64,000 bases of DNA from Bostrychus sinensis (taxonomy: Eukaryota; Chordata; Actinopteri; Gobiiformes; Eleotridae), in contig CM036256.1 of assembly GCA_020698575.1 (NCBI GenBank), forward strand, positions 12,725,908 through 12,789,907. Reading direction: 5' to 3'. The notes beneath the pieces are model-generated. The model searched no databases. It saw nothing but the letters and a program-made list of their open reading frames with translations, and had not been told where the DNA came from. The position numbers and the translations under genes are program-made. The stretch's first letter is position 1, and every line of letters begins with the position of its first letter. Of this stretch, positions 1 through 11,862 are shown in pieces.

Positions 1-478
1 GTTGTTCCCTCACCAAAAACATATCTGGAATTATGTTTTGCTTCATTCACACTTGTTTAAGTAATGCTCTGTTCTCTGGCATGGCCTTTCTGAGGCCTCA
101 AAATGCTTGCACAAACCTCTACCCACTCCAAGAAGCACTCACCAATCCACAAGCCCTCTACATCCAGTCTGCTCTCATTCATTTATAAAACTGAATTCCT
201 CACAGCTATTTTTCATGTTGTTTTAAATTTGCATCATACTACAAGTTTAAGGAAGTGAAGTGCGTTTTTTTCTTTGATTATGTTCAAAAGACGGCAACAC
301 TCTGGCCTCTGCTGCCCTCTGCTCGTCTCTTCACCTGTTTCTTTATGTCACAAGAAGAGTGTTTATTAAAAACGTTTTCTTCAGATAATGTTTAAAGGTT
401 GTAAAGCATGCAGTACTGTTCTAGAGGTGACCAAGATTTGTTTAAAAAGATAAATGCATGCATAATAGCCCCTATAAA
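1..478 (+). mobile_element. MITE, subfamily B, cut by window start
   Basis: This is the same repeat as 17836-18727 (same strand) and 16500-17066 and 35345-35683 (opposite strand). Shared landmarks are a block reading ACATCCAGTCTGCTCTCATT (about 158-177) and a right end with AGAGGTGACCAAGATT followed by CATAATAGCCCC. The left terminus lies outside the window. No coding capacity is seen, so it is a non-autonomous element. The superfamily is not certain; other copies end in TTAA. Confidence 0.7.
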
Positions 479-1020
479 GCAACAATTGTGCCTTAAAGTA
501 TGTAGAGAGGGTCAAGTATTCTCTGTACTGTGTCTGTATGACACATTTTTTAACTTGAACTAAAAAGTTGAGCTAATCTAGGCTTCTTTATTATCAAGAA
601 CTGTTTACTAGATCATCATTTTCAGCATGTGCAGTAAGCTTAGACCAAACACACGTACTATGATTGCTCTCATTCAAATAAGGCTTTCTCCCATTTATTG
701 TTGGCCTTTGATGCTTGTCAATTAATTGTCAAAAGAAAAGTCAAAGTTATTGCAGCTCCGGCTACATTTGCTTACACTTCCAAACCTTATGAGTGGACGA
801 TAATTGCGAGATAACACTGATCCAAAGCTGAACTAGTTTAAGGTAAGTTTAAAGTAAGCTCCTAACATCAGTTTCTTGTAATGTATTAGTATTTTGTACT
901 ACAAGTTCGGGTGGGAAGGAAGAAGAAAGCTGTCTTTGGCTATCAACAGGAAAAAGACTAAACTTATGTGTCCTATGGCAGATTGCAAGTACTATTCATT
1001 CATTCACACTCCTGTTATGG
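479..1020. other. No feature recognised
   Basis: AT-rich unique-looking sequence. I see no gene, no clear repeat boundary and no convincing regulatory motif here. Confidence 0.5.
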
Positions 1021-1335
1021 ATTATGGACCAGAGGCAGGGGACACACTTCATTTACCACAGTTTTTTATGCCAAATTCCCTTCCTGATACAGCCTTGGTG
1101 TTTTATCCAGGCTTGGGACAGGCACAGAGTACACTGGCTTGTGACCCCCTGTGGCTGGATTGGGGTACACCCTGGACAATGCCCCATTAGTCATAGGGCA
1201 AACTCTTCTAGGCGCACACTGACAGACAGACAACCATTCTCATATTTATCCACTATGAGCTATTTAGAGTCACCAGTTTCCCTGTACATGCACATTTTTG
1301 GACGGTGGGAGGAAGGAAAGACTTTATTTCTGTAA
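1021..1335 (+). repeat. R1 repeat (LINE 3'-end-like)
   Basis: Contains the recurring block of this window: CTTCCTGATACAGCC, then ATCCAGGCTTGGGACAGGCA, AGAGTACACTGGCTTGTGAC and CCCTGTGGCTGGATTG. It continues into a TTTAGAGTCACCAGTTT and GGACGGTGGGAGGAAGGAAA stretch. Related copies occur at 2521, 13085, 20335, 20760, 21135, 25555, 26440, 31270, 41735, 43885, 56480, 57880, 61540 and 62590. These motifs are typical of a very common fish interspersed repeat that I take to be the 3' end of a LINE. Short ORFs here are not coding. Confidence 0.65.
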
Positions 1336-2520
1336 CTGAGCTAAAACTGAAAAGACAATAGAGAGATCCCATCACCTGAGGCAGTGATGATGGCAGGTCT
1401 GCAGTTCAAACACGGATATAAAACTCTGAATGGCAGTCATTATAATAAACACTTTCCATTTTCCCAATTAGACACTCATTAAAAGTCCAAATTCAAAGTT
1501 AATATCATTCAATAGTTATTAAACTTTCTGAGATTTTGACTTGAACCAAGCTAAATGATTATTCTGAACAAATGTGAGAGAAGTATTAGCAAGTAAGGCC
1601 AGGTTCATCTTAATGTGATAATGTCATCTGCACCATTTTTAATGCAGAACGCCCTGGCTCTCCTCAAACACTTCCTACATTAAGAATAATTAAACACCTA
1701 GAGATTAGACCTAATGGGATTGAGAACTGTAACAATGGTAATCTTCCATCAGAGCATCAACAAATTTGCCCACACAGAAACAGAAATAGCAGAAGCAGCA
1801 TCACCAAATGTGGAAATCCTCCCTGCCTCTCTCCTCCTGGTGCAGACACGTCCAACCTGGCAACACAACAATAACAGGGAAAAAACAAATGGCATTTCAT
1901 GGAGGGTTTGTGTTTACACTGGTGGCAGTAAATATGTGGGCAGGGCTCGGCTGGTTTTTCCCAGAACAGACTGTACCAAGAACAACGTCATATCACATCT
2001 TAATCATGAGAGCTTTTAGTGATTCATTTAAGGCAGGTTTGGAGTCTCCACTCAAAACACGAGAACAAAACATAGCACAGATCTGGGACATCATAACACA
2101 ACATGTTTGAAATAGCCCTAATTTTGTTTCTATTTTTAAACAAAGAATGAATATAGTTTCAAAAATTTTGTTTGAAGTTTTGGGGCATTTTGCCAAACAA
2201 TTGAATACACTTGTATAAACATTAAAAAATAATAATAATAAAAAACAGAGAAGTGCTCCAGTACCAGCATGTACAAAATAAACAGCTTCTGGATCAATCT
2301 GGACCTCTCTAATTTGGAAAAACAAGCAGAGGGATGATGTATTGTGTGACGCATGGTTTTAGATTACTGATTACAATAATAATTAAAGATTACAATAGGA
2401 ACAACAATATTTCTACTAAGGATAGCAGTCGAAGCTGTACTACACCTTATTATGTGAGTGGGTCTGGCTGGCAGGGTCACATTTAAAGTAGCCTATTTAC
2501 AATAATAGACTGAATATTAA
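1336..2520. other. No feature recognised
   Basis: Short overlapping ORFs of about 100 codons on both strands have no recognisable domains and no splice context. A short (AAT)n run lies at about 2228-2243. I see nothing else here. Confidence 0.5.
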
Positions 2521-2722
2521 ATGTATGTATCCTATGGCAGAATGGAAGCAGTATTCATTCATTTGTAATGTTATGGACTATGGGCCAGAGGCGGGGTCCA
2601 CCCTGGACTTCTTTACCTTTGGCTTTTACCTTCCAGGGTTGCCACACAGATATCAAATCACACAGGTATTGCATATTCATTTGGCATTTGGTTTTATGCC
2701 AGTTGCCCTTCCTGTTGCCCTA
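2521..2722 (+). repeat. R1 repeat fragment
   Basis: GGGCCAGAGGCGGGGTCCAC followed by CCTGGACTTC, then a GTTTTATGCCAGTTGCCCTT block, matches the R1 landmarks at 1021-1335. Confidence 0.55.
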
Positions 2723-4349
2723 AAGAAGCCTATTTACAATAACATAACAATATAAAGCACTATTTCACAAGACAGCTTGAAGAGCAGAAGGCATTAGCAT
2801 AAAGAATCTGAATACAAACAAATAAAATCTGCAGGTAGTGTAAAGGTTACTTTACTTTATACTAGCCCCATGTGCTGGAACTGCCGAAACATAATATATG
2901 CACAATTTCCACTGTACAGTATTGGTGGCAGTACAATGTACAAACAAGCATCATAGTACTGAAAAGAAATACGTTACTTTTTTATTAAGTTAATTTTGGA
3001 GTAAATATGAGCATCTGTTAAGAGCAATGAACGCAAACAGTACTGCTGTTCACATCCAGACTGTGGTGACACATTTTTAGGTGCACCACTTGTATCTTTT
3101 TATTCAACAACATTTGCTCTGTTCAAAATAATCAAATATAAAATCACATATGTTTTTCATTTTATTTTATGAATCCCAAAGTCACAATCAGTTTTATCTT
3201 TGTACAGTATTAAATGCACTATACTCACTTTAAATGTTAAGTTTAAATTGGTTTCAACTTCAGGACCACAGCATTCAGAATTAACGTGTTTGCTTTCTGA
3301 GCCAAGCAGAAGTTAGGAAGCTATTAAAAACTGTATCTCACATGGTTTTAGATGTTATGAATGTAAAAGACTTGACGGGATGACTCACACATGGAGCCGG
3401 TCCATAGAGGCCTGAGCTGGACACTGCATCGTTCCCACCACAGCTCAGTGTTCACCGGGATCTGAGGCTTTGTGCTCAAACTCTGCAATCGCCTGTTTAC
3501 ACGAGAGGCGGTCTTATAAATAAACATGTCTGCTGGAGGTGGCCAGAACCAAAGACAAAGCGCTGTGCAGAACAGAAAAGAAAAGAAGGGTCATCTGTTT
3601 CATAAGAAAATGCAAAAGCTTGGTCGGAAATATGGCACATAAGAAATATGTCCATTTATAAAAACATCCATAAACGATTTGGGGCAGATCTGTGTCATAT
3701 TGTTGCCTAAATGAATTAAATTAATTCAGAGGAGTCTTTCCCTGAAGGGCAAAAATAGATGGGCCTCATGCATAAATGTTTACTTATTATTCTCTTTGAT
3801 TGTGCAAGGAGTATGAGCAAAATAAAAAAATCCTACAGTGATTGATGACAACTGTATATAGAGACGAATGGGTCTCAGAAAAAAACCTGCACTGCAGTAG
3901 GTAGAGTTTTCTGGATGTTTAAGTTGTTGTTTTCATCTATACTGCTTCATCTAGCTGTAAACGTCCAGCTCTGAGTTCAGCATTGTAATCCCACAGTTAT
4001 CTATACTTTTTTTTTCTTTCTTTATGTCTTTCTCTCTGGTTTGTTTCTTGTTGTAAACATGCATAGCCATACAGAGCTAAAAATGTTTGCTGTATTATGA
4101 GCAGCCATTCATTCAGTGCCGACAAGTGTTGTAGACTCGCCTATGAAATCCAAGCATGTGATTGGCTAAAGCTTCCAGTATGGACTGAACATACTCATCA
4201 GAAAAATGATTCCTATTACAATATATTGCATGATTAAATGTTATCCTGAAATACAAGATAATAAATAATACTTTAAAAATCCTGGTACTTTCTTTCCTTT
4301 GCATCACGCTAAAATTTTCCAAGTTTCTAGTAAAATCTATAATGTGCCT
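2723..4349. other. No gene recognised; one GC-richer patch
   Basis: Mostly AT-rich sequence. A more complex patch at about 3375-3590 stands out. On the minus strand it has an AG/GT pair that could frame a 95-nt exon (3388-3482), but the acceptor is weak and I do not call it. The rest shows nothing I can name. Confidence 0.4.
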
Positions 4350-5038
4350 GGGACCCCTGTTATGTTAAATTTACTTTTTTGAGCCTTTAAATGAAAAAGT
4401 GAGTAGCACAGAGCTACTCATGCTTTCTGACATTTATTTAGTCATGGGAGGCTGTCCCAGTAACTATAGGCCTAAGGCGAGATGCACACTTTTCAAGTGT
4501 ATTTTGTTTTCCCTTAACATTTACCTGTACATTTAAAAAATGTACAGGTAAATGTTCACGTTTAAATTAAACAAGAAATATTTAGTTCACTCCATGTGCA
4601 TTTTGTATGTCTGTGTGCAGCGACACACACTTAGCACCACATTTGTAAAAGCAAACTCTAGTCGCATAATCTGAAAAGCTAATATCACTACTGACTCATC
4701 AAGGAACTGTTTGGTGAATAATAGCCTAATACTTTTGTACACGAAGGGGCCGTGCACCTTTAAATTTGATCAAATACATTCACAAGTTGGTTTGCAAGTG
4801 ATGAATCAAATTTGATGAAATCAGAAATCAGAAAGCCTTAGGGGACAGCAACTTGGAAAGTGGCTGAGATACTACAGGTAGGAGACCCCTGATATACATT
4901 TACAATTATTATTACAATTATTATTATTAACATTTACAATTATTAAGTTTTATAATGTGAAATACTAATGCAAAGGTGTCCAAAATTATTTCAAAAATGC
5001 TGAAAAAAACATAATATGGCCCCTTTAACAAATGTACA
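4350..5038 (+). mobile_element. MITE with TTAAAGG-type ends, degenerate
   Basis: The left end, GGGACCCCTGTTATG followed by TTTTTTGAGCCTTTAAATG, and the right end, GTGAAATACTAATGCAAAGG then CATAATATGGCCCCTTTAA, match the two ends of the family seen at 14710, 39724 and 56020. The middle is diverged, so this may be one old copy or two fragments. It contains the hairpin at 4516-4556. Confidence 0.5.
4516..4556. repeat. Perfect 19-bp hairpin
   Basis: The left arm AACATTTACCTGTACATTT (4516-4534) is the exact reverse complement of the right arm (4538-4556), with a 3-nt AAA loop. Confidence 0.9.
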
Positions 5039-5935
5039 TAGTTAACACTGGGCTAACAGTAAACACATTTATTGTATAGAGAAAAAAAGTCCAGCATAAT
5101 ATAACTTTATGCCTGAAGCATCATGATATGTGATGTTTAGCAAAACAACGTTGCAAAATAATAAATATTTGTATCTTAAAGTTTATGTCATTGATGTTAC
5201 TATGTGCTTTTTCCTGTCATCTTATTCATGGCAAGTGTGCTTTAAGAGCCCTGCAGTTTGCCTTTCATCATCATTATTAATGGTTTACAACACAAAAAAC
5301 ACACTATGCGGAAAAAATATGGTGCTGTGTAACAACAAACGGTAAACACAAAGGTACTGATGCATGCATAATTTCAGATCTGAGCATACAAATTATGTAT
5401 GAGCCTCTTGTCTTTTGATATGAAACAGCACATACTTCAGGGAGATTGTTACCAGACGAAGAAAATGTCAAGGTTAAAAGAGTGTAGGATGCATAATATT
5501 AAAGTCATCATTAGCTGTAGCCTGTTTGATATCGTCTGTGTTGGAGAGTTCACGGTGGGAGGAGCTGAATGTGAACTTAGAACAATAAAAAATGAAAGAT
5601 AAATGTGTCTTAACCAGGATTTTTTGGGGGGTCATGAGTTCTGAAGTGAACTTGTGTGGGGCTAGTGTTGGATAGATTTTGTTTTACCTTTAGTAGATAA
5701 AGACAGGAGCTCAGTGCTGGCATTGAGAACAAAATCCAAACAAAGCCTCAACATTTGCTCATCGTGGCAACCATTATTTTAAAATGACAAGGTTCTCGTC
5801 TATAAATTCAAATATTGTGGAAAAGTGAAATTATTTAAATAGTGTATTTCTTAAAGTGAAACAGTGTACATTATGTTTTATAGATTCAGTCCATACAGTG
5901 TACTTCTCCCACTACATTAGATACACCCTGCACAT
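5039..5935. other. No feature recognised
   Basis: AT-rich sequence with short ORFs only; none has domain or splice support. Confidence 0.5.
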
Positions 5936-6458
5936 CAGTGTTTCCCAACCAGGGGTACAGGGACCCCTAGTGGTATGTGACCACTTTGCAGACAGTACTT
6001 GAAATTGTTTCACAATTTATTTGGAAAATCATAAGAAAATATTTACGATCTTTTCATGTTGAGCATTGAAACTTTTGAAAGAGAATCTCAGGTGTCTCAG
6101 TGACTGATGAGAAGGAGGTTAAACTGATAGGAATAATGTGAATATTTAATATTATATTTTAGTAAATATTTTTTATGTTCAGTTGGTTCAAAGTTATTAA
6201 AATTATGAGTTTAATATTATTATTTATTTTAATGTTTTAGGTTATTTTTATTTTGAATATTTAATATACAATAAAATGAGTAGATATAAGACAAAGAGAC
6301 TATTATTTATTTATTTATTACCATAAATTTGACTTTAAAAGAAAAAATGCAGGAGAATTAATATTTACAAAAAAGGAAAAATATGTCTTTGTATAATAGG
6401 ACACATTTTTTGTGACCACTTTTTTAAAGAATCGCCTACATGTATGAGTGAACCACTG
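5936..6458. mobile_element. hAT-type MITE with 8-bp target duplication
   Basis: It begins CAGTGTTTCCCAACCAGGGG and ends GTGAACCACTG, so the termini are inverted versions of the familiar CAGTGGTTCCCAACC hAT end. The flanking octamers CTGCACAT (5928-5935) and CTGTACGT (6459-6466) agree at 6 of 8 positions, as expected for an aged 8-bp hAT duplication. There is no coding capacity. It belongs to the same family as 8550-9690 and 42783-43258. Confidence 0.8.
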
Positions 6459-6553
6459 CTGTACGTAACATTCATTCAAACTCAATTTTCATTTTCATTC
6501 AAATTTTCACAAGCCAGGATCTGAGTGCACTTGCCTGTTTTATTCTCCTTAAA

Positions 6554-7565
6554 CAGTCCCTCCAGGATTTCGCGGGCAATTTTTATTATTGTTGCGGGCT
6601 AAAGTGCCTGATTTTGCGGGGGATTTTCTTAAAAGTTAAGCTAAAAGTTGCAATTTTTTTTGTTTATAATTCACAGGTAAAAAGTACCAGAGGTGATAAA
6701 AATACACTGTTACTTGAGCTTTTTAAAAAAAAATATTAGCTACTAACTATAAAAACTAGCAAAATCTGTTTTTTAAACATATGTGAGGTGGTAATAATCT
6801 AATTAAAAATACTTGGCTATTACACTGCAGCTGATTCTGATTCTGTTCCTCTCAGATCTTCTCTGGTGATTCCTGTTGTGTGCTGTAGAACATCCCGTCA
6901 TTAAAAAGCAGAGGACGTTTGCTGTGCTATAGGTTTTTAGGAAGGTTATAGCCTGCAACATTAACGTTTAAAGAACAATGACCTCTAACTGTTGTCTAAA
7001 TACACTGCCCATTCAACTTTTTAGACAACTATATCACCATGGCAACGCAGACGGACTTTTCAGAGTGACACCAGACAAAACTAGAAAGTACCGCGTTCGT
7101 CTCCTCCTTCAGCCCCATCCACACCGCTGCTGCTGCTGAGCACCTGCGACCTCATGTGCGCTCCACCTCTGCGCCATAGCTGCACGCTGCTCCTCCTGCC
7201 GCTCTGTGAGTACGCCCTCCGCGCTGCGCCTCCACGCGACTTTGTCTGTGAGTGCGCCGCACCTCCGCATCGCACCTCCGCATCGCACCTCCTCGTCGCT
7301 TTGTCTGTGGCTCAACCCAACCTCCGGCACGCATTACTGGTGCGCCGCTGAGTGAACTGCTCTGCTTGGAAAAGGGGACGGCCCGCAGACAGCGGTAAGT
7401 GCAGCAAAAGGCAGTTTTAAAGGAAAATCTCGGCTATAATTGACAAAAGTTGCAGAAAATTTGCGGAGTTTGGACAAAGTTGCAGGGTCGCGCTGAATTA
7501 GCGGGGTTTGCTTGATTTTGCGTTAATAGTTGCGATCGCAACATCGCGAAATCCTGGGGGGACTG
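6554..7565. mobile_element. hAT-like element, 6-bp target duplication, GC-rich core
   Basis: The ends are inverted repeats: CAGTCCCTCCAGGATTTCGC on the left, and CGCGAAATCCTGG followed by GGGGACTG on the right. Both sides carry a perfect CTTAAA hexamer (6548-6553 and 7566-7571). The core at about 7080-7400 is strongly GC- and CpG-rich, unlike its surroundings, with a 13-bp direct repeat CCGCATCGCACCT. Several overlapping ORFs of 60-73 codons in the core are a by-product of its composition and show no domain. Confidence 0.85.
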
Positions 7566-8451
7566 CTTAAATCAGATTTTAAAGTAAGCTAAGTTTAAAA
7601 TTTGTCCTCTGCATTTGACCCATCCTTCAACAGCGACCGCGGGGCAGCGCCCGGGGCCCTCCTCCAGATCTGGAGACAGAATACATACAGAGGTACATAT
7701 TTCAGCTGTTTATGTAATTTCATTGTGTTATTCATCTTTCAAGAGGGTTTTCCTCAACTGTAAGCCATCAAAATTAAACAAAATAAATGTTTGAACTATT
7801 TTACTCTTTGTGTACTGATCTCACAGTAGGTAATATGTGTGTTTCGCTCTGAACTGAATTATTGAAATAACTAATATTTCCACTATTTTCTAATTTTGGT
7901 GTGCGTGGTACATCAACCAGCAACATCAAGTATTGCTATGCTAAAGCATCACAATGCACTTTATAAAGATATATACAAAACAATCTGTGCGTTTTGGATT
8001 TTGTTTTTGTACAGTGGCTTTTTATGCATGTGACTCTTATCTATTTTAACTTTGATTTTGACTTTGATAATATTATTGTCTTTTTACAGCAGCAGGACAG
8101 ACTCCTTTGAAAACTAATTCAGATGCAAAAAATCATTCATAAAACAATACTGCAAAGTTATATTATTTGAATGCGTAATTTAGTAAGCATTTTCATTTAG
8201 TTATAATAATAATAATAATTTACTAATTCTTCAAAAGCCAAAGTGTGAAAAGTGCCATTAAGCGGCTCATGCTGACATCTTTCTAATCTGTTATATCTCA
8301 GTACATCGTGTCCTTTCACTCATGATTTCTTTTGCACTTGAAGCAGAACTCATTTAGAAAAGAAACTTCTGTTATTTTAAAATGAATAAAGAAAAAAACA
8401 TCTGTATCAATCTCTGGAACAAATGTCTTTGATATAAAAGCCAAAGCAAAA
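7566..8451. other. No feature recognised
   Basis: AT-rich sequence with a short (AAT)n run near 8205-8220. I see no gene or repeat boundary. Confidence 0.5.
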
Positions 8452-8549
8452 TAACAACTAGAAGCACTTGAAGACCTCTGCCAAAGCCCTATCTCGCAAT
8501 GGTAAAGGTACAGTGACCAGACCTGGACTCAAACTGGGATCCACTAGTT

Positions 8550-9690
8550 CAGTGTTTCCCAACTAGGGGGACAGGGACCCCCAGGAGTGCACAAGCCCTT
8601 TGTGGGGGTTACTAAGAATTAATTCAGAATTAATTTGTGACAAGAAAATACTAGCAATCATTTCATATTGAACTGTTGACACTCATGAAAGACAAGTTCA
8701 GGTGTCTCACTGACAGATGAAAGTGCTAAAGAATATTATTATTACCTCCACCAAGATGGAGGTTATGTTTTTGGTGATGTTGGCTTGTCTGTCTGTTTGT
8801 TTGTTTTGTTTGTTTGTTTGTGTTAGCAACATAGCTCAAAAAGTCATGGACGGATTTTGATGAAATTTTTAGGAACTGTCAGAAATGGCGTAAGGAACAA
8901 GTGATTCCTTACTATTGGGAGAAGGAGCTAATTTTGCCATTAGAGCTAACTCAACAAATACTGCCCAGAATCATGGGCAAATAATTACAAGATGACATCA
9001 TGGCAGATGTTATAATCTGACATAGTTAGACCTGGATCATGTTGATATTCTGGTTCTGGTGATCCAGAAGGTTCTAAATACAGGGGGTACATATAAAATT
9101 GGATATTGCACATCAACAAATATTACAAATAACACAACCAAATGAAAGGTGAGGTTTTTCTCTGTCAGTAGTATGTTCACAGAGTTGATGTATCTTTAAT
9201 ACTTAATGAGCTAGATCCAGGCCTTTAGGCGTTTTTTCTCAGGTGAGTGATCATTATGGGTTGGCAGAGGTCTGTGCTCTCTATGTGCTTCTAGTTTTGA
9301 TATATTTTATGTGTAAATACTACTTCTTTCAAAGGGGGGTTATTTAAATGATTTAAATTTTCTTTGTAGTCAAATTGTCATGAGTTTATGATGACTATTT
9401 TTATTTTTAAGTTAATACTGAACATATGCAGTAAGATAAGTAAATATAATAGGACTTTATTTTGTTATAATTTTTATTTTATTTTAACTTTAAAAACACT
9501 TTTTTTTTTAAGTTGAGTTTTAAAAAAAACAGGAGAATTAGTATTTACAAAGATGCATAAAATGTTCTTATACTAATAAATGCAGGTGTTTTACATGACC
9601 ACTTTTTGAAGAATAAGCACGTATGAAGGTGGGTAGGGGGTACTATAACAAAAACATCCAGGGGGTACACAAAAAGGTAGGGAACCACTG
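8550..9690. mobile_element. hAT-type MITE nested in the SINE
   Basis: It begins CAGTGTTTCCCAACTAGGGG and ends TAGGGAACCACTG. The flanking octamers CACTAGTT (8542-8549) and CTGTAGTT (9691-9698) match at 6 of 8 positions. It belongs to the same family as 5936-6458, and itself contains the repeat at 8741-9297. No transposase ORF is present. Confidence 0.8.
8741..9297 (+). repeat. R3 repeat nested inside the hAT MITE
   Basis: It starts ATTACCTCCACCAAGATGG, has TTTTGGTGATGTTGG, a (TTTG)n run and AACATAGCTCAAAAAGTCAT, and ends GGCAGAGGTCTGTGCTCTC then TGTGCTTCTAGTT. This is a repeat I know as widespread in fish genomes. A diverged opposite-strand copy lies at 22195-22460. Its last 40 bp resemble the tail of the SINE at 8452. 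Confidence 0.65.
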
Positions 9691-9740
9691 CTGTAGTTCA
9701 GAGGTAAATGCTGGATCCATTGAGCCACAAAGCCCCTTTA

Positions 9741-10415
9741 TCTCACAATGGCAAAGAATAAACTAAAACTAATAATTTCTTCATTTACATCCTAACCCCT
9801 CAGTATCTTTAGCCCTATCTTGCTCACAATCAAGCAAACCAACAAAAGAAAAGCCAGCAAAAACATAAGCTAAATAAAGTTTTGGATGTCTAGATGTTTG
9901 TACAAGAAGTTATAAATGCTTTGCACTGCAACTCTTAAGTACTGTACATCCTCCCACTCCATAGCGACCAACACTGGTTTAATTAAAGCCAGTGTGATCC
10001 CATGTGACAATGTGTATAGAGACGTACTATATCTTCTAACTTTACAGTGGAGTAATAAAGGTGACTGACCAGAGCTGTTTACTCTGAGTCCTTCATTAAA
10101 GTGCCTTTGGTGTGGACAGAGGGGCTGCATACAGTCCACTATAGGAGCTCAAATACTACAGAGAAATTTAGTTCAGACGTCACAGTCCGAGCGCATTCGT
10201 GTACATGTACGAGCTTTAGGGACCTTTTACGCACATGAAGAAATACAACTAGATCTGCCTTGTCTCATACAAAGTAATTACCTAATAATGTTACTTTCTC
10301 ATTGTCAAAATCATTGTTAAATATGTAAAAGTATTATTCAACCTGTGTCGCAAAGAAAGTAGCATCCTCACCTCACAGTAAGAAGGTTCTGCATTAGTTT
10401 GAGTCAGGTTTGGAA

Positions 10416-10455
<40 letters not shown>

Positions 10456-11616
10456 TGTTGTTGTTGTACATTTTACTGTGTGGCTTCTGTATTTTCATTT
10501 TCATTTAATCTTTATTTTACCTGTTAAAACATTAAGAACAAATTCTTATTTACCGTGTTCTGCGTCGATCTGAAAGTGCTTAGTTCTAAAGTAAACCTTC
10601 AATGCATTCAGTACTTTTTTATTATTATTAATACTTTTGCTGCATACTTGAGTGGTATACCTTTACTGTATTACTTTACTACAGATTTTGAGTAACTTCT
10701 TTCACCTCTAAATGTTACCCTTTAGGTGACAAAACTTCTTTTGTTAACAAGAAAAAAAAAAGCATTCTTTCTCTTATTATAAAATTACATTGAAGAAAAA
10801 AAAAACTTCAAAACTTTCTCTTATCCAGCCTCTGAACTTTTTAAAGTGGAAAATTGATGTTAAAGTCAAAAGTTCCAATATTAAAGTTGTGCAGTACTCT
10901 CTGTTTGGCTGCACACATAACCTGCTCGACCTGCATTTGAACTTCTGTCTGGTCTGATGTGTGAGTCTGGGATCAGGAGGATCTGAGCTAAAACCTGGAT
11001 TTATTTCACCTTTATGAACTCACTCTGACTTCTGCTGGCAGTTCACAATAATGTGTGACGAGGGCAGGAATACTGCAACACATCACTTCAACTTAAAAGA
11101 TTATGCATTATGTTTATTGAGTTGAATTAAACTATGCTTTTATTTACATTGCTCTCCATGTCCCAGTTATTACACATGAAAATCAAGCATGCACTCCACA
11201 AGTTAAACACTTTCCAGTTACTATTTAATGTTGAATATCAAAATAACCAACCAACAGGTTAGCTTCAGGCATTCATAATTCTGTTATTTTTAAAGCTCAG
11301 AGAAAAAAAAAAGACTCCCAAATTAGGCAAACCGCAGAGTGATTTGAGTCAGGCCAGGCTTTTGTAAGGCTACCCACCTGGGCATTTTGCTCTCTCTGGT
11401 CTTCTGAAAAATACCTCAACAAATACAAAATGCAGTAATGTGAATACAGACCAAAGAGAAGGCCATGAAAGAGCACACAGTACTCTTTTTTTATAGTTTT
11501 TTGCTGGTCTTCATGCTGTTTTACAAATCAGGATAAAAACATGAGGCTTTTTAACACTGCCTTTGGTACTTTTTATTCATTCTGGCTTCAGTGTAATATT
11601 ATTCTATTATATTCAA
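9741..11616. other. No gene recognised
   Basis: Continues past the SINE with AT-rich sequence. The only clear item is the trinucleotide array at 10417-10467. An 89-codon minus-strand ORF (9870-10139) has no recognisable domain. Confidence 0.45.
10417..10467 (+). repeat. (GTA)n/(GTT)n microsatellite
   Basis: An uninterrupted run of about 13 GTA units passes into GTT units. Confidence 0.95.
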
Positions 11617-11862
11617 AGACCTTTACCATTTTTAGCCATGTTTGCACTTCAAAAACATACCTGGAGTAGTATTTTTTTTATTCACACGTTTGAGTAATTC
11701 TGTATACTGGGCGTTCTCGACAACGTCAAAGTACCAGCTCCCAAACAGTTTTTTTCCATACACATACATTATTTAAGTTATAAAACGTAAAATACTAACG
11801 CAAAGGTGTCCAAAACTATTTTAAAAAGCCAGAAAAAAGCATAATATATGATCTTTTAACTG
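11617..11862 (+). mobile_element. MITE fragment (TTAAAGG-end family)
   Basis: TTTGCACTTCAAAAACATAC, then TACTAACGCAAAGGTGTCCA and GCATAATATATGATCTTTTA, follow the layout of the family copies at 14710 and 56020. The central part is deleted. Confidence 0.6.

Larger units (their letters stand above)
8452..9740 (-). mobile_element. tRNA-derived SINE, split by a hAT insertion
   Basis: Read on the minus strand, 9740-9691 holds an A-box-like TGGCTCAATGGAT. Reading continues at 8549-8452 with a B-box-like GTTTGAGTCC, a body ending CATTGCGAGATAGGGC and a tail GCACTTCTAGTT-like. The two halves are separated exactly by the hAT element at 8550-9690. Rejoined, they form a head of tRNA layout. Related copies lie at 18895-19045 and 62390-62480. 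I infer a polymerase III SINE; the parent tRNA is not assigned. Confidence 0.65.

Noticed and set aside
7081..7351. Cluster of overlapping ORFs in a GC-rich segment
   Set aside because: They lie in the core of a MITE, overlap on both strands and have no domain. Low stop frequency follows from the GC content.
9691..9740. Possible tRNA gene from an A-box-like TGGCTCAATGGAT
   Set aside because: The B box is separated by a hAT insertion, the acceptor stem does not pair, and similar copies elsewhere show it is a SINE.
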